A stretch of DNA of 64,000 nt from Hyphomonadaceae bacterium (GCA_022760335.1 JALEGE010000024.1:1-64000); one strand, 5' to 3'. Numbered from the stretch's first letter, positions 52,107 to 63,211 are shown. The notes: generated from the letters alone by a model not told the origin. Program-made: numbers and translations.

Positions 52107-53690
52107 ATGAACCTCAACCTGATTTCAGACCCGTGGATCCCCGTACGCACACGGCAGGGCAAGCGGGTGATCGCGCCTCATGAAATTGCCGATCCGGACG
52201 TCCTGTTTCCGGACTGGCCGCGGCCGGATTTCAACCTGAACACGCTGGAGCTTCTTATCGGTCTGGTGAGCCTCGCCGTAGCGCCTCAGGAGGAACACGA
52301 ATGGTACGAGATTGGAGCGGAGATAGACCCTTCGTCGCTGGCGAAGCACCTGGCTCCGCTTACGCCCTTCTTCAACCTGCTGGGCGATGGTCCTTATCGC
52401 TTCATGCAGGACCTGGACGACATTGAGGGCTCCGCCAACCCCGCTGAAGCCCTGCTGATCGATGCCGCTGGCGAGAATACCAGCAAGAAGAACGCCGATC
52501 TCATGGTGCATCGGGGGCGCCATGAAGGTTTCGACCTGCCGACCGCTGCCATCGCCCTTTATACACTGCAGAACAGTGCCCCCTCCGGCGGCGCAGGCAA
52601 TCGCACCAGCCTGCGCGGTGGCGGGCCCCTCACCACGCTGGTTATCCCCAATGACGCCCCAACGCTCTGGGATATTGTCTGGACCAATGTCCCCATTGGC
52701 ACGTCCTGCCAGGACGAGGCGTCCATAAAGGCCGCCCTGCCCTGGTGCCGACCAACGCGCACCTCAGAGAAGGGCACTGGAGAGGTCACCTCCCCCCCGA
52801 ACAGTGAGAAGCGAATATCACCTGAAGTCTTCTTCGGCATGCCGCGACGCATTCGGCTGCGCGCGACTGAAGGCCTCGTGACAGGCTGGGCGCAAGTCCC
52901 CTGGGGGACGAACTATTCCCACTTTATCCATCCACTGAGCCCCTATTATGCGAACGAGAAGGGCAAACCGCACGATCCTCCGCTACTCCCGATCCACCCC
53001 AAGCCCGGAACGCTCAGCTATCGCGACTGGCTCGGCCTCAGCCTCAGGCGCCCTCCCGGTGAAGGCGGCGAGGTCGCACGATGCGTCCAGGAGGCCGAAG
53101 CAAAGCTCGACCGAGACGACGCCCAAAACCGCCTTCTGGTGGCTGGCTGGTCGATGAAAAACATGACGCCCGTGGACTTTCAGTGGAGCGAAATCCCGCT
53201 GCAGCTTGGCATGTCTCCTGATGCGGAAGACACGGCCCGGCAAATGGTGGATGCCGCCAGCCTCGCCGCATCCTTCCTCGTCAAACAGCTCGGTGTCGCA
53301 CTGAACCTCGAGGCAGGTGACGCCGCCGCCATCGCGCCAGAGCGCGAGGCGTTCTTCCATGACACCCAAAGCGCGTTCGAGGAGGCGCTGTTGCATCTCG
53401 CACGCGGCGGCGATGCTGATCAACTGGCTCAGCTGAAGGCGGAATGGTTCCGCACGATCGAACGCGCTGCCCTTCGGCGATTCGATGCTGCGGTTCTGCC
53501 GGGGCTTGCCTTGCGCGACATCTCTCACCCGTCCCAGCGTGCCGATGCGAAGAAAATCCCCCCCGGCTCAGCTGAGGCTGTGGCCCGGGCGCGCGAAAGC
53601 CTGCGCAAACAGCTCTGGAGCAAGAAAATGCTGACCGACACGCTCGGCGTCGCGAAAGAACAAATCACCAAGAGCAAGGAGGTCGCATGA
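52107..53690 (+). CDS. cse1: Cascade large subunit Cse1 (Cas8e/CasA)
   Basis: A 527-residue Cse1/CasA-family protein. It opens MNLNLISDPWIPVRTRQGKR, the standard Cse1 beginning (LLxDPWIPV), continues with LELLIGLVSLAVAPQ and NLLGDGPYRFMQDL, and ends in a helical C-terminal bundle. It recognises the PAM and helps open target DNA, then recruits Cas3. The stop overlaps the cse2 start as ATGA. It is the first gene of the Cascade operon, after the regulatory gap. Confidence 0.95.
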   Translation: MNLNLISDPWIPVRTRQGKRVIAPHEIADPDVLFPDWPRPDFNLNTLELLIGLVSLAVAPQEEHEWYEIGAEIDPSSLAKHLAPLTPFFNLLGDGPYRFMQDLDDIEGSANPAEALLIDAAGENTSKKNADLMVHRGRHEGFDLPTAAIALYTLQNSAPSGGAGNRTSLRGGGPLTTLVIPNDAPTLWDIVWTNVPIGTSCQDEASIKAALPWCRPTRTSEKGTGEVTSPPNSEKRISPEVFFGMPRRIRLRATEGLVTGWAQVPWGTNYSHFIHPLSPYYANEKGKPHDPPLLPIHPKPGTLSYRDWLGLSLRRPPGEGGEVARCVQEAEAKLDRDDAQNRLLVAGWSMKNMTPVDFQWSEIPLQLGMSPDAEDTARQMVDAASLAASFLVKQLGVALNLEAGDAAAIAPEREAFFHDTQSAFEEALLHLARGGDADQLAQLKAEWFRTIERAALRRFDAAVLPGLALRDISHPSQRADAKKIPPGSAEAVARARESLRKQLWSKKMLTDTLGVAKEQITKSKEVA

Positions 53691-54247
53691 TGGGGGAGGC
53701 GACAAAAATCAACGTCGCGAAGATCGCGTCAGACTGGTGGAAGCAGTGTTGTAGCCTCAAGAACCCGGCTGGTCATGGCGGCGCGCGCCAATTTCGTGCC
53801 GCCTGCAGAAGGCTCCGGTCACCCATGGAAGCCTACAGGCTGGAGCAAACTATTCTCCTGCATCGTGAACTCGCCAAAGCGGCATATTTGCGCGGCGACG
53901 AACCGGACTCCCGCGTGGGGCTGATCGCGGGCCTGCTTGGCCAAGTTGAATGCATTGAAGCCGACGGCCCTGAAAAGAGCTTTGCCGCATTTCTCATGGG
54001 CAAAGGCGATCCTCCCAAGGTATCGCCCATGCGCTTTCAGAAACTTGTCCGCGCCAATGTAGGCGAGCTGATGACGCCGCTCCGCCGCACCCTCGCCCAG
54101 ATCGAGTTCCGGTGCGATCCGGGCCGGCTCGCCAGTGATCTCTTCTTTTGGGGTGACGACGTGAAGGCGCGCTGGTGCCTGCAATATTATGGCGACACCC
54201 AGCCGCCCCACCTCTCAAACACCGCTTCCGAGGAGACCCCGGCATGA
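53687..54247 (+). CDS. cse2: Cascade small subunit Cse2 (Cas11e/CasB)
   Basis: A 186-residue, mostly helical protein of the Cse2/CasB family: WWKQCCSLKN and ARQFRAACRRLRSPMEAY near the start, RVGLIAGLLGQVE in the middle and FWGDDVKARWCLQYYG at the end. Two copies form the inner belly of Cascade and stabilise the R-loop. ATGA overlaps on both sides. Confidence 0.93.
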   Translation: MMGEATKINVAKIASDWWKQCCSLKNPAGHGGARQFRAACRRLRSPMEAYRLEQTILLHRELAKAAYLRGDEPDSRVGLIAGLLGQVECIEADGPEKSFAAFLMGKGDPPKVSPMRFQKLVRANVGELMTPLRRTLAQIEFRCDPGRLASDLFFWGDDVKARWCLQYYGDTQPPHLSNTASEETPA

Positions 54248-55326
54248 GCTTTTTCCAGTTCGACTATCTGACTGTCTACCCGCCCTCCAACCCGAACCGC
54301 GATGACCAGGGCCGACCGAAAACAGCCTTTTTTGGCGGCGTTCCGCGCCTGCGCCTGTCGAGTCAGTCGATCAAGCGCGCGGTGCGGATGTCGGATGTCA
54401 TGCAGACCGCGCTCACTGGAAACCTGGGGGATCGCACGCGCAGGGCGTCCAATGGCATCCGCAAGGCATTGCTTGAGGAGGGCGTGCCTGAAGACAAGGC
54501 CCGGGAGGCGGCGATCGCTGTTGCGGGCGTGTTCGGCAAGCTCTCGGCAAAGGATGATGAAAAAGGCGCATCGGCGGAGAAGCCTGACGTGTTGACCGCC
54601 CAGCTCGCTTTCATCTCACCGCAGGAATACGACGCCGCGCTTGACGCTGCCCGGCGCCTGACTGCAGGCGAAGAAGACGCCAAGAAGGACCTCGCCCAGA
54701 AGATCCTCACCACAGCGGATACCGCCGTTGATATCGGGATGTTTGGCCGGATGCTGGCTGACCAGCCAGGCTTCAACCGTGAAGCCGCTGTGCACGTCTC
54801 CCATCCCATTACCACGCACAAAGCCGACGTGGAGGACGATTACTACACCGCTGTCGACGATCTCAACACGCGCGAGCAGACAGGCGCAGGCTTCGTCGGC
54901 GAGGCGGGGTTCGGGTCGGGGGTCTACTATCTGCATGTCACAATCGATGAAGACTTGCTGCTCAAGAATCTCGGCGGTGAGGCTCAACGCGAGCTGGCAG
55001 CGCGCGCCATCGCCGCCGTTGCGGAGGGGTTTGCAACTGCGTCACCATCGGGGAAACGGGCGAGTTTCGCGCACGCGCCCCGTGCCGGCGTCATTCTGGC
55101 CCGCCATGGCAAGCAGCAGCCTATGGACCTGACCGGTGCTTTCCTCAAACCCGTGCAGGGACAAGACCTGCTCGCGGCATCCGAAACGGCCCTCAACGAA
55201 ACGCTGACCCGGATGGAAGGCATCTATGGCCCATCCGCTGATTCGGACTATCGTGTTTCCTTGCCCAAGGAAGAAGGATCACTGGACGGCCTGAAGCGCT
55301 GGATCGCGGAACGGGTTCATGGCTGA
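54244..55326 (+). CDS. cas7e: Cascade backbone Cas7e (CasC/Cse4)
   Basis: A 360-residue protein beginning MSFFQFDYLTVYPPSNPNRDD and with the family's RLRLSSQSIKRAVRMS segment, TADTAVDIGMFGRML and a central ITTHKADVEDDYYTAVDDL loop. Six copies form the crRNA-binding backbone. The ATG at 54244 overlaps the cse2 stop; the longer frame upstream is inside cse2. The stop overlaps cas5e by 8 bp. Confidence 0.95.
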   Translation: MSFFQFDYLTVYPPSNPNRDDQGRPKTAFFGGVPRLRLSSQSIKRAVRMSDVMQTALTGNLGDRTRRASNGIRKALLEEGVPEDKAREAAIAVAGVFGKLSAKDDEKGASAEKPDVLTAQLAFISPQEYDAALDAARRLTAGEEDAKKDLAQKILTTADTAVDIGMFGRMLADQPGFNREAAVHVSHPITTHKADVEDDYYTAVDDLNTREQTGAGFVGEAGFGSGVYYLHVTIDEDLLLKNLGGEAQRELAARAIAAVAEGFATASPSGKRASFAHAPRAGVILARHGKQQPMDLTGAFLKPVQGQDLLAASETALNETLTRMEGIYGPSADSDYRVSLPKEEGSLDGLKRWIAERVHG

Positions 55327-56068
55327 GACGGTTGCCTTCAGCCTTTATGGTGCGTTCGGCGCTTTCGGGGGACCGGCGGGCTATACGCGGCGCGGAACGC
55401 AGATGGAACCTTCGCGCTCTGGCCTGCTCGGCATTTGTGCTGCAGCCCTCGGCATTCCGCGAGACGACAAGGACCGTCAGGCCGCCCTTTCAGCTTGGAG
55501 ATTCGCTTGTGCCCGCATCGAACCCTTGCGATCCCGCCAGCGTGTCATCCGCGACTATAACACAGCACAGACGGTGCACCGGAAGGTCAGGACTCCTCGA
55601 ACCCGGCGGGACGCAATATTGCGAGGCCGCGTGAACGACGCCATCCATACAGAGATCACCCAGCGCGACTACCTTACCGACTGCGCCTTTGCCATAGCGG
55701 CCTGGGGCGGCGATACCGAAGGCCTTGCCGCAGCGTTGAAACGTCCGGTCTTCGCGCCCTTTCTCGGACGCAAATCATGCCCGCTCTCTGCGCCGATGGA
55801 TCCGAAAGTCATCGAAACCGATATGCCCTGGGCCGCTTTCGCGCATCTGCGTTGCCCGCCTTGGTTCGGCGAAGGACGGATCGAGCGGATCACCTGCGAC
55901 CCACTTGGTCCAGCCCTGGCTGGCAGCCGCATTATCTCCACCTCCCACGCTTATGACGAGCCGGGCGCGCGCAGCACATGGTCCTTCCACCGGCGCGCCG
56001 TTGAAACCCGAAAGCTGGACTCCGCGATCATCCTTCCACTCGCCACAGTGGATGAGGCGCCAGCATGA
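55319..56068 (+). CDS. cas5e: Cascade subunit Cas5e (CasD)
   Basis: A 249-residue Cas5e: LYGAFGAFGGPAGYTRRGTQMEPSRSGLLG at the N-terminus (Cas5 RRM with the characteristic G-rich turn and PSxSGLLG), RDYNTAQTVHRK, then FLGRKSCPLSAPMDPK. It binds the 5' handle of the crRNA, here the CTGAACCG end of each repeat. Overlaps cas7e by 8 bp and cas6e by 4 bp. Confidence 0.95.
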   Translation: MAETVAFSLYGAFGAFGGPAGYTRRGTQMEPSRSGLLGICAAALGIPRDDKDRQAALSAWRFACARIEPLRSRQRVIRDYNTAQTVHRKVRTPRTRRDAILRGRVNDAIHTEITQRDYLTDCAFAIAAWGGDTEGLAAALKRPVFAPFLGRKSCPLSAPMDPKVIETDMPWAAFAHLRCPPWFGEGRIERITCDPLGPALAGSRIISTSHAYDEPGARSTWSFHRRAVETRKLDSAIILPLATVDEAPA

Positions 56069-56784
56069 CCCATTATCTTTCCCGCCTGACGCTGTCGCGA
56101 GACCCTTCCATCAAATCGGTCGCTCCGCTCCTCAACCCATCGCCCGGCACCAATCACGGTCACGCGGCTTCCGCCCACCACCGTCTCGTTTGGAGTGCGT
56201 TCAGTGATGGCAGCGATGCGCCAAGGGACTTTCTCTGGCGGGCTGAGGACCGGGGCGCGTTCTATGTGCTGTCGGCCACACCGCCGAAACAAAGCGCCTT
56301 GTTCGAGGCCGCCGAAATCAAGCCTTTCGACCCGGCCCTCTTCCCCGGAGACCGTCTCGATTTCAGGCTGAGGGTTCATGCCACTGTCAACACGCCAATC
56401 CCGGGCGGCAAGCGGGGCAAGCGCCACGATATCGTCATGCAACGGCTGCACGGCGTCCCCAAAGATGAACGAGCCGGGAAACGCATGGACGTCGCAGAAG
56501 CCGCTGCGATCGACTGGCTTGATATGCAAGGTAGCCGGAATGGGTTCTCGCTTTTGCGTCCACGCGATCCAGACATCCGCCTCGTTCAAGACTACCACGT
56601 TCTCGATATCCCGCGCAAAGCCGTATTCGCCAACAAGCGTGATCACCGCATGCGCGTCGGCGTCCTCGATCTGGAGGGCCGCCTGGAGGTCACCAATCCG
56701 ATGGCGTTCCTCAGCCGCCTTTATGGCGGTTTTGGGCGGGCAAAAGCGTTCGGCAATGGTCTCATGCTGATCAGGCGCGCCTGA
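56065..56784 (+). CDS. cas6e: crRNA endoribonuclease Cas6e (CasE)
   Basis: A 239-residue Cas6e: catalytic-type His in AHHRLVWSAFSD (about residues 38-40), followed by FLWRAEDRGAFYVLS, and the C-terminal Gly-rich loop GGFGRAKAFGNGLMLIRRA that contacts the RNA hairpin. It cuts at the 3' base of each repeat hairpin. The near-intact hairpin of the element at 51824-51852 should be a substrate. Confidence 0.95.
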   Translation: MTHYLSRLTLSRDPSIKSVAPLLNPSPGTNHGHAASAHHRLVWSAFSDGSDAPRDFLWRAEDRGAFYVLSATPPKQSALFEAAEIKPFDPALFPGDRLDFRLRVHATVNTPIPGGKRGKRHDIVMQRLHGVPKDERAGKRMDVAEAAAIDWLDMQGSRNGFSLLRPRDPDIRLVQDYHVLDIPRKAVFANKRDHRMRVGVLDLEGRLEVTNPMAFLSRLYGGFGRAKAFGNGLMLIRRA

Positions 56785-56790
56785 CGCCCG

Positions 56791-58006
<1,216 letters not shown>

Positions 58007-58089
58007 CGATAGGTACATATGAGTCAATTTTGGTTGGTAGCTGTTTGACATTGCAAAAATGCGAATCCTTTCAATAGGTTTCAGGAAGA
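58007..58089 (+). promoter_or_regulatory. CRISPR leader
   Basis: An A/T-rich 83-bp stretch between cas2 and the first perfect repeat (GTTTGACATTGCAAAAATGC is part of it). TTGACA at 58046-58051 is a perfect -35 box that could drive pre-crRNA. Its position next to cas2, with the degenerate repeat at the opposite end of the array, marks it as the leader side. Confidence 0.7.
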
Positions 58090-59033
58090 GTGTCCCCCGC
58101 ACCTGCGGGGCTGAACCGTGAGCCGGGAAGAGGCTGAGGAAATCCTGACCGTGTCCCCCGCACCTGCGGGGCTGAACCGACATATCAGGAAGCCGAGAAG
58201 GTGCGCCAGGAGTGTCCCCCGCACCTGCGGGGCTGAACCGGCCCCGCCCTTGGTGGGCCAGGTGTCTTCCCCGTGTCCCCCGCACCTGCGGGGCTGAACC
58301 GCGAGCGCGCCCAGTTCGGTGGCGCTCAGGCCAGTGTCCCCCGCACCTGCGGGGCTGAACCGGGCGAGGAGTTCGACGACTATGTCGAGGCGACGTGTCC
58401 CCCGCACCTGCGGGGCTGAACCGGTGACCGCCTCACCGGGCCTCGCCCAGCCATGGTGTCCCCCGCACCTGCGGGGCTGAACCGTTGAGAAACGGGTGAC
58501 CGGCGTGGCGCCGCGCGTGTCCCCCGCACCTGCGGGGCTGAACCGTCATCGTCTGCCGGAACAGTGTCGGTGAGCAAGTGTCCCCCGCACCTGCGGGGCT
58601 GAACCGGCGACGTCTTCGTCGGCGAGGTTCGCTGCCGCGTGTCCCCCGCACCTGCGGGGCTGAACCGCCAGACCTGTCGCGCGGAAGCGGTGTCAATGCG
58701 TGTCCCCCGCACCTGCGGGGCTGAACCGGACAGGGATTTGCCGTTCAGCGCCCAGCTTTCGTGTCCCCCGCACCTGCGGGGCTGAACCGGATATTCCAAC
58801 GGAATCCGCTTCGCGCGCAGAGTGTCCCCCGCACCTGCGGGGCTGAACCGAGCACAGCCAGCCTCTCGGCTCACCTCCCCTCGTGTCCCCCGCACCTGCG
58901 GGGCTGAACCGCACTACACAGCGGTCATTGACGGCGTGCTATAGTGTCCCCCGCACCTGCGGGGCTGAACCGCGGCCGCAGAACATTGCCAAGATGTTGC
59001 CGGAGTGTCCCCCGCACCTGCGGGGCTGTATTC
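58090..59033 (+). CRISPR. CRISPR array, type I-E, 16 repeats and 15 spacers
   Basis: Repeats of 29 bp begin GTGTCCCCCGCACC, with a CCCCGCA/TGCGGGG stem, and end GGGCTGAACCG. They start every 61 bp at 58090, 58151, 58212 and so on to 59005. All spacers are 32 bp and I saw no duplicates. Fifteen repeats look identical; the last (59005-59033) ends GCTGTATTC instead of GCTGAACCG, as expected for the oldest, trailer-end repeat. Transcription should run rightward from the leader. The uniform repeats and spacers suggest an array that was active recently. Confidence 0.98.
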
Positions 59034-59152
59034 GGAGCCACTTCCTCTGACAGCGCCTTTGGCACTGTCGGTTGACGATGATCTCATAGCCGTTTCTGAG
59101 CGCTTCCAATTCAGTGTTTGCAGTCGACTGATCCTGACGAGATAATGTGGTC
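59034..59152. other. Trailer and upstream region of LysR gene
   Basis: About 120 bp after the degenerate repeat. It includes CTGACAGCGCCTT (59047-59059), also found left of cas3, and the probable promoter of the LysR gene. No gene. Confidence 0.5.
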
Positions 59153-60073
59153 ATGGACACTGCATGGCTCCAAGACTTCCTCGAATTGTCTGAGACGCGG
59201 AACTTCTCTCGTGCTGCGGAGATCCGGAATCTCTCTCAATCGGCGTTCAGCCGCCGCATCCAGATGCTGGAGGAGTGGATTGGATGTCCACTGGTTGAAC
59301 GCCATTCCCGCCACACCAGGCTGACCGCTGCTGGAGAGACCCTGAAACCCATTGCGGAAGAAATCGTTCGCCAGGTTCATACCGCCCGCCATCGTGCAAT
59401 CGAGGCGACAAGAGCAGAAGAGACATCCCTGCGCATCTGTTCCACCCACGCACTGTCCATTGCCTTCCTGCCATCCTGGCTGCGCACACTGGACGAAACC
59501 TATGAAACCACGCAGCTGGTCAGCCTTGTCGCCGACGGGCTCGCGGGCAGTCTGAAAACCTTCGGACGCGGCGATGCACAATTCCTCGTCTGCTACCATC
59601 ACGGCATTGCACCGCCCCCGCTCTCGACTCAGTATCATGATTATCTGACCATCGGACACGACACAGTGCAGCCCGTCAGTGCCGCCTCTGGCAAAAAGCC
59701 CGCACACGAGATCATCAAAGGCGCTACGATCCCTCTGCTCGCCTATGGTTCGGGATCGGGTATCGGCCAGATCCTCTCCGCCTTCCTCGCTGCACCCCCT
59801 TTTCCCTGCCATTTCGAGCCGTTCTTCCGCTCACCGGTCGCGGCCGTGCTCCTGCAGATGGCGAAGGACAGAAAGGGCGTGGCATGGCTTCCAGGCAGCC
59901 TCACCAGGCCAGATCTTGAACAGGGCAAGCTCGTAGCGGCGGCTGACCCGGACTGGACCGTTCCACTGGATATCCGGATTTACCGTCCAAGGGCGCGCCA
60001 GAGCCCGGCAGCGGAGACATTCTGGGCTCGAACCCGGGAGCTGGCATTCGAGGTGTCTGCGTCCGACGCATGA
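59153..60073 (+). CDS. LysR-family transcriptional regulator
   Basis: A 306-residue LysR protein: N-terminal winged HTH (WLQDFLELSETRNFSRAAEIRNLSQSAFSRRIQMLEEWIG) and a C-terminal effector-binding domain. The ATG at 59153 gives the usual LysR beginning; an in-frame GTG lies 6 bp earlier. It is 80 bp upstream of the LeuC-like gene in the same direction, so it probably controls that operon in response to a substrate or intermediate. Confidence 0.9.
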   Translation: MDTAWLQDFLELSETRNFSRAAEIRNLSQSAFSRRIQMLEEWIGCPLVERHSRHTRLTAAGETLKPIAEEIVRQVHTARHRAIEATRAEETSLRICSTHALSIAFLPSWLRTLDETYETTQLVSLVADGLAGSLKTFGRGDAQFLVCYHHGIAPPPLSTQYHDYLTIGHDTVQPVSAASGKKPAHEIIKGATIPLLAYGSGSGIGQILSAFLAAPPFPCHFEPFFRSPVAAVLLQMAKDRKGVAWLPGSLTRPDLEQGKLVAAADPDWTVPLDIRIYRPRARQSPAAETFWARTRELAFEVSASDA

Positions 60074-60153
60074 ATTGATGCGTCATTTGCATCACTAAAC
60101 CACACGAAATACCGCTAGTTTCAAGGCTGTGAACTGATAAAGCTGGATCGCTG

Positions 60154-61572
60154 ATGCTCGCGCCGAAAACCCTGTATGACAAACTCGTCGATGCTCACAC
60201 TGTCTGCAACCTGGACGAGGCCGGACAGGAAATCCTGCTCTATGTCGATCGCACTGTGCTCAATGAATACACCAGCCCGCAGGCTTTCACGGGGCTGCGC
60301 GAGGCCGGGCGGAAAGCGTGGCGCCCAGAAACGGCGCTCGGAGTTGTCGATCATGTCAACTCGACCCGGCCAGCCCGGATAACCCTGATTGGTGGCGAGC
60401 AGGATATCCAGTCGGAGTATTTCGCGCGCAACTGCCGCGATTTCGACATTGAGCTTTTTGACCTGTTTCACCGTCAGCAGGGCATCGAACATGTCGTGAT
60501 GCCGGAGCTCGGGCTCGTCCTGCCGGGCCTGGTGATAGCAGCAGGGGACAGCCATACAACCACTTATGGCGCCTTCGGCTCCCTGGGCTTCGGCATTGGC
60601 ACATCTGATATCGAGCATCTTCTGGCGACTCAGACACTCGTCTACCGGCGCCTGAAGAACATGCTGATCCGCGTGGAGGGAGATCTGCCTGTCGGGGTTA
60701 CCGCGAAGGATCTGATCATGTCGGTCATTCGCAAGATCGGCGCGGCCGGCGCCAGCGGATTTGCCGTGGAGTTCGCCGGACAAGCGATCGACCGACTCTC
60801 GATGGAAGGCCGCATGACGATGTGCAACATGGCTGTCGAATGCGGCGCGCGAGGCGCCCTGGTCGCACCCGACCAGAAGACCTTCGATTATATTTCGGGT
60901 AAGCCAAGGGCGCCCAGTGGCGAAGACCTGGCTGCGGCCCTGACCGCATGGACAGATCTGCGCTCCGATCCAGAGGCAGGGTTTGACGAAACCGTCACCC
61001 TCGAGGCCAGCGCCATTGAACCCATGGTCAGTTGGGGAACCAGCCCGGACCAGGCCGCCCCGATCTCAGCCCGTATTCCCGATCCGGAGCGCGAAACGGA
61101 TCCCGACCGCAAGCGCGACGCGATTCGGGCACTCGACTATATGGGCCTCGAGCCTGGCATGGATCTGCGCGCCATCCGCATTGATCACGCCTTTATCGGC
61201 TCGTGCACAAATGCGCGGATCGAGGATCTGCGCGCGGCAGCTGCCATTCTGAAAGGGCGCAAGGTCGCATCCGGTGTCCACGCCATCATTGTGCCAGGTT
61301 CCAGCGAAGTGCGGCGTATGGCCGAAGCCGAAGGTCTCGACCGCATCTTCATCCAGGCCGGTTTCGAGTGGCGCCAGTCGGGGTGTTCCATGTGCCTTGC
61401 CATGAATGACGATGTCGTGGCGCCCGGTGAGCGGTGCGCCTCCAGTACCAACCGCAATTTCGAAGGCCGACAGGGCGCGGGCGCCCGTACACATCTCATG
61501 AGCCCAGCCATGGTCGCGGCCGCTGCGGTGGCCGGACGGCTCAGCGATATCCGATCACTGGGGAGCAACTGA
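60154..61572 (+). CDS. LeuC-like dehydratase large subunit (aconitase family)
   Basis: A 472-residue aconitase-superfamily protein of the 3-isopropylmalate dehydratase large-subunit type: TLYDKLVDAHTV at the start, LVDHVNST-type segment (GVVDHVNSTRP), VVIAAGDSHTTTYGAFG, and [4Fe-4S] cysteines in GSCTNARIEDL and SGCSMCLAMN. Linkage to a LysR regulator and a 2-hydroxyacid dehydrogenase, not to leuA or leuB, suggests a catabolic paralog acting on a substituted malate (such as citramalate or dimethylmalate) rather than leucine synthesis. Substrate not determinable here. Confidence 0.88.
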   Translation: MLAPKTLYDKLVDAHTVCNLDEAGQEILLYVDRTVLNEYTSPQAFTGLREAGRKAWRPETALGVVDHVNSTRPARITLIGGEQDIQSEYFARNCRDFDIELFDLFHRQQGIEHVVMPELGLVLPGLVIAAGDSHTTTYGAFGSLGFGIGTSDIEHLLATQTLVYRRLKNMLIRVEGDLPVGVTAKDLIMSVIRKIGAAGASGFAVEFAGQAIDRLSMEGRMTMCNMAVECGARGALVAPDQKTFDYISGKPRAPSGEDLAAALTAWTDLRSDPEAGFDETVTLEASAIEPMVSWGTSPDQAAPISARIPDPERETDPDRKRDAIRALDYMGLEPGMDLRAIRIDHAFIGSCTNARIEDLRAAAAILKGRKVASGVHAIIVPGSSEVRRMAEAEGLDRIFIQAGFEWRQSGCSMCLAMNDDVVAPGERCASSTNRNFEGRQGAGARTHLMSPAMVAAAAVAGRLSDIRSLGSN

Positions 61573-62198
61573 TGCGTTTCGAACCTTTCGTCTGCGAAAA
61601 AGCCCATATTGCGGCCCTGCCTGCGGCCAATATCGACACCGATGTGATCATGCCGAAAACCTTCCTGAAAGGGATCGACAGGAAAGGATTGGATGTCGGG
61701 GCCTTCCATCACCTGCGGTTCGCATCCGACGGTGTGCCAAGGGCTGATTTCGTTCTCAATCAGGCGCCCTGGACACAAGCGAAATTCCTGGTGACCGGCG
61801 AAAATTTCGGCTGCGGCTCCAGCCGCGAACATGCGGTCTGGGGACTTCTTCAACTCGGGATCCGCGCCGTCGTCGCCCAGTCCTTTGGCGGGATCTTCTT
61901 TGACAATTGCGCACGCAATGGCCTCCTCGCCATCGAATCCGATGAGGCCGATGTCGAACGCCTCTCACGCCATGCGAACGCCGGTAAAGAGATCACGATC
62001 GATCTCGATTCACAATCCATCATCACCCCCGGCGAGACCATCGGCTTCGACATCGGTGAACGCCGGAAGTTCATGCTGATGAATGGCCTCGACGCGATCG
62101 GTATCACGCTGAAGCGGCGCGACGAGATCGCTTCATTTGAAAACGAATATCTCGGCCAACGGAAGTGGCTGGCAGGTAAAGGAGTATCAGCGGCATGA
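61572..62198 (+). CDS. LeuD-like dehydratase small subunit
   Basis: A 208-residue swivel-domain partner of the LeuC-like protein: NIDTDVIMPKTFLKG near the start, FGCGSSREHAVWGL in the middle (the swivel-domain signature), and a C-terminal RRDEIASFE. The start shares one base with the large-subunit stop (TGATG). The stop overlaps the next gene as ATGA. Confidence 0.9.
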   Translation: MRFEPFVCEKAHIAALPAANIDTDVIMPKTFLKGIDRKGLDVGAFHHLRFASDGVPRADFVLNQAPWTQAKFLVTGENFGCGSSREHAVWGLLQLGIRAVVAQSFGGIFFDNCARNGLLAIESDEADVERLSRHANAGKEITIDLDSQSIITPGETIGFDIGERRKFMLMNGLDAIGITLKRRDEIASFENEYLGQRKWLAGKGVSAA

Positions 62199-63211
62199 GC
62201 ACGCCCCCCCGGAAAGTCGTCGTCACCCAGAAATTCTTCGATGATGATGCGATCGCCTTCCTGAAAGCCAACCGATGCGAGGTGGAGATTGCCCAGCTGC
62301 CGGAAGGCACCTCCGAGGCCCAGCTTTCGCCCGATCAGATCGAGGGCCTGCTTGCTGGCGCAGGCGGCTGGATTGTCGGGCATGCCCGGATCACCCGCGA
62401 GGTGCAAACGCGCCTGCCGGATCTCGCCATTGTCTCCCGCCGTGGTGTCGGCTTCGAGAAGGTTGACACTGAGGCCGCAGAAGATCTCGGCAAGGTTGTG
62501 ACGATCGCGGCGGGTGGCAATGATGCCTCCGTGGCCGATCAGGTCATCGGCATGATGATCTCTATCGGACGGCGCTTCCGCGAAGCCCAGGAGGCAATGA
62601 ATGACGGCAGCTGGAACATCCTTGTCGGCACGGAACTTTATCGCAAGACGGTCGGCATTGTTGGACTCGGTCGGATCGGGCGAAGCCTGGCAAAGCGGCT
62701 GCAGGGTTTTGAGGCCAGGGTCCTGGTCTGTACTCCAAATCTCTCGGCAACTGATATTGCCGAGTTTGGTCTTATCGAAAGCGATTTCGACAGTATCGTC
62801 GAGCAGGCGGACTATATCTCGGTCCATGCTCCGCTCACGGATGAAACCCGCCATCTCTTCAATACTGATGTCTTCGCCCGGATGAAACGGTCTGCCGTGC
62901 TGATCAATACCGCCCGCGGCGGCCTGGTCAGCGATGCCGACCTGCTCGCAGCCCTTGAAAGCAAGCAGATCCTCGGTGCTGGGCTGGATGTCTATGAAAG
63001 CGAAACCAACCCGGCCCTCAAGCCGGTGACCGAAGCCCTCATCAAACTGCCAAACGTGATCGCCGCACCGCATGCAGGCGCCTCGACGGATGAGGCGCTC
63101 AAGCGGACCAACATGATCGCGGCGCAATGTGCTGTGGATGTGCTCGATGGCCGGGATCCGCCAGCCCAATGCGTTGTCGCCGACGGTCGCAAGACCATTG
63201 TCAGCAACTAG
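62195..63211 (+). CDS. D-2-hydroxyacid dehydrogenase (SerA-like)
   Basis: A 338-residue NAD-dependent D-isomer 2-hydroxyacid dehydrogenase: Rossmann motif GLGRIG at 157-162, catalytic Arg241 (NTARGGLV), Glu268/Glu270 (LDVYESE) and His293 (APHAGAS). There is no C-terminal ACT domain, so it is a short enzyme rather than a regulated phosphoglycerate dehydrogenase. In this operon it probably reduces or oxidises the 2-oxo/2-hydroxy acid of the dehydratase pathway. Its TAG stop (63209-63211) is supplied by the first bases of the repeat that begins at 63208. Confidence 0.88.
   Translation: MSTPPRKVVVTQKFFDDDAIAFLKANRCEVEIAQLPEGTSEAQLSPDQIEGLLAGAGGWIVGHARITREVQTRLPDLAIVSRRGVGFEKVDTEAAEDLGKVVTIAAGGNDASVADQVIGMMISIGRRFREAQEAMNDGSWNILVGTELYRKTVGIVGLGRIGRSLAKRLQGFEARVLVCTPNLSATDIAEFGLIESDFDSIVEQADYISVHAPLTDETRHLFNTDVFARMKRSAVLINTARGGLVSDADLLAALESKQILGAGLDVYESETNPALKPVTEALIKLPNVIAAPHAGASTDEALKRTNMIAAQCAVDVLDGRDPPAQCVVADGRKTIVSN

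Noticed and set aside
58081-58914. Several minus-strand reading frames of 70-170 codons rich in SPAGAGDT, SAPQVRGT and QPRRCGGH
   Set aside because: They are translations of the CRISPR repeats; the 61-bp period keeps frames open by chance.
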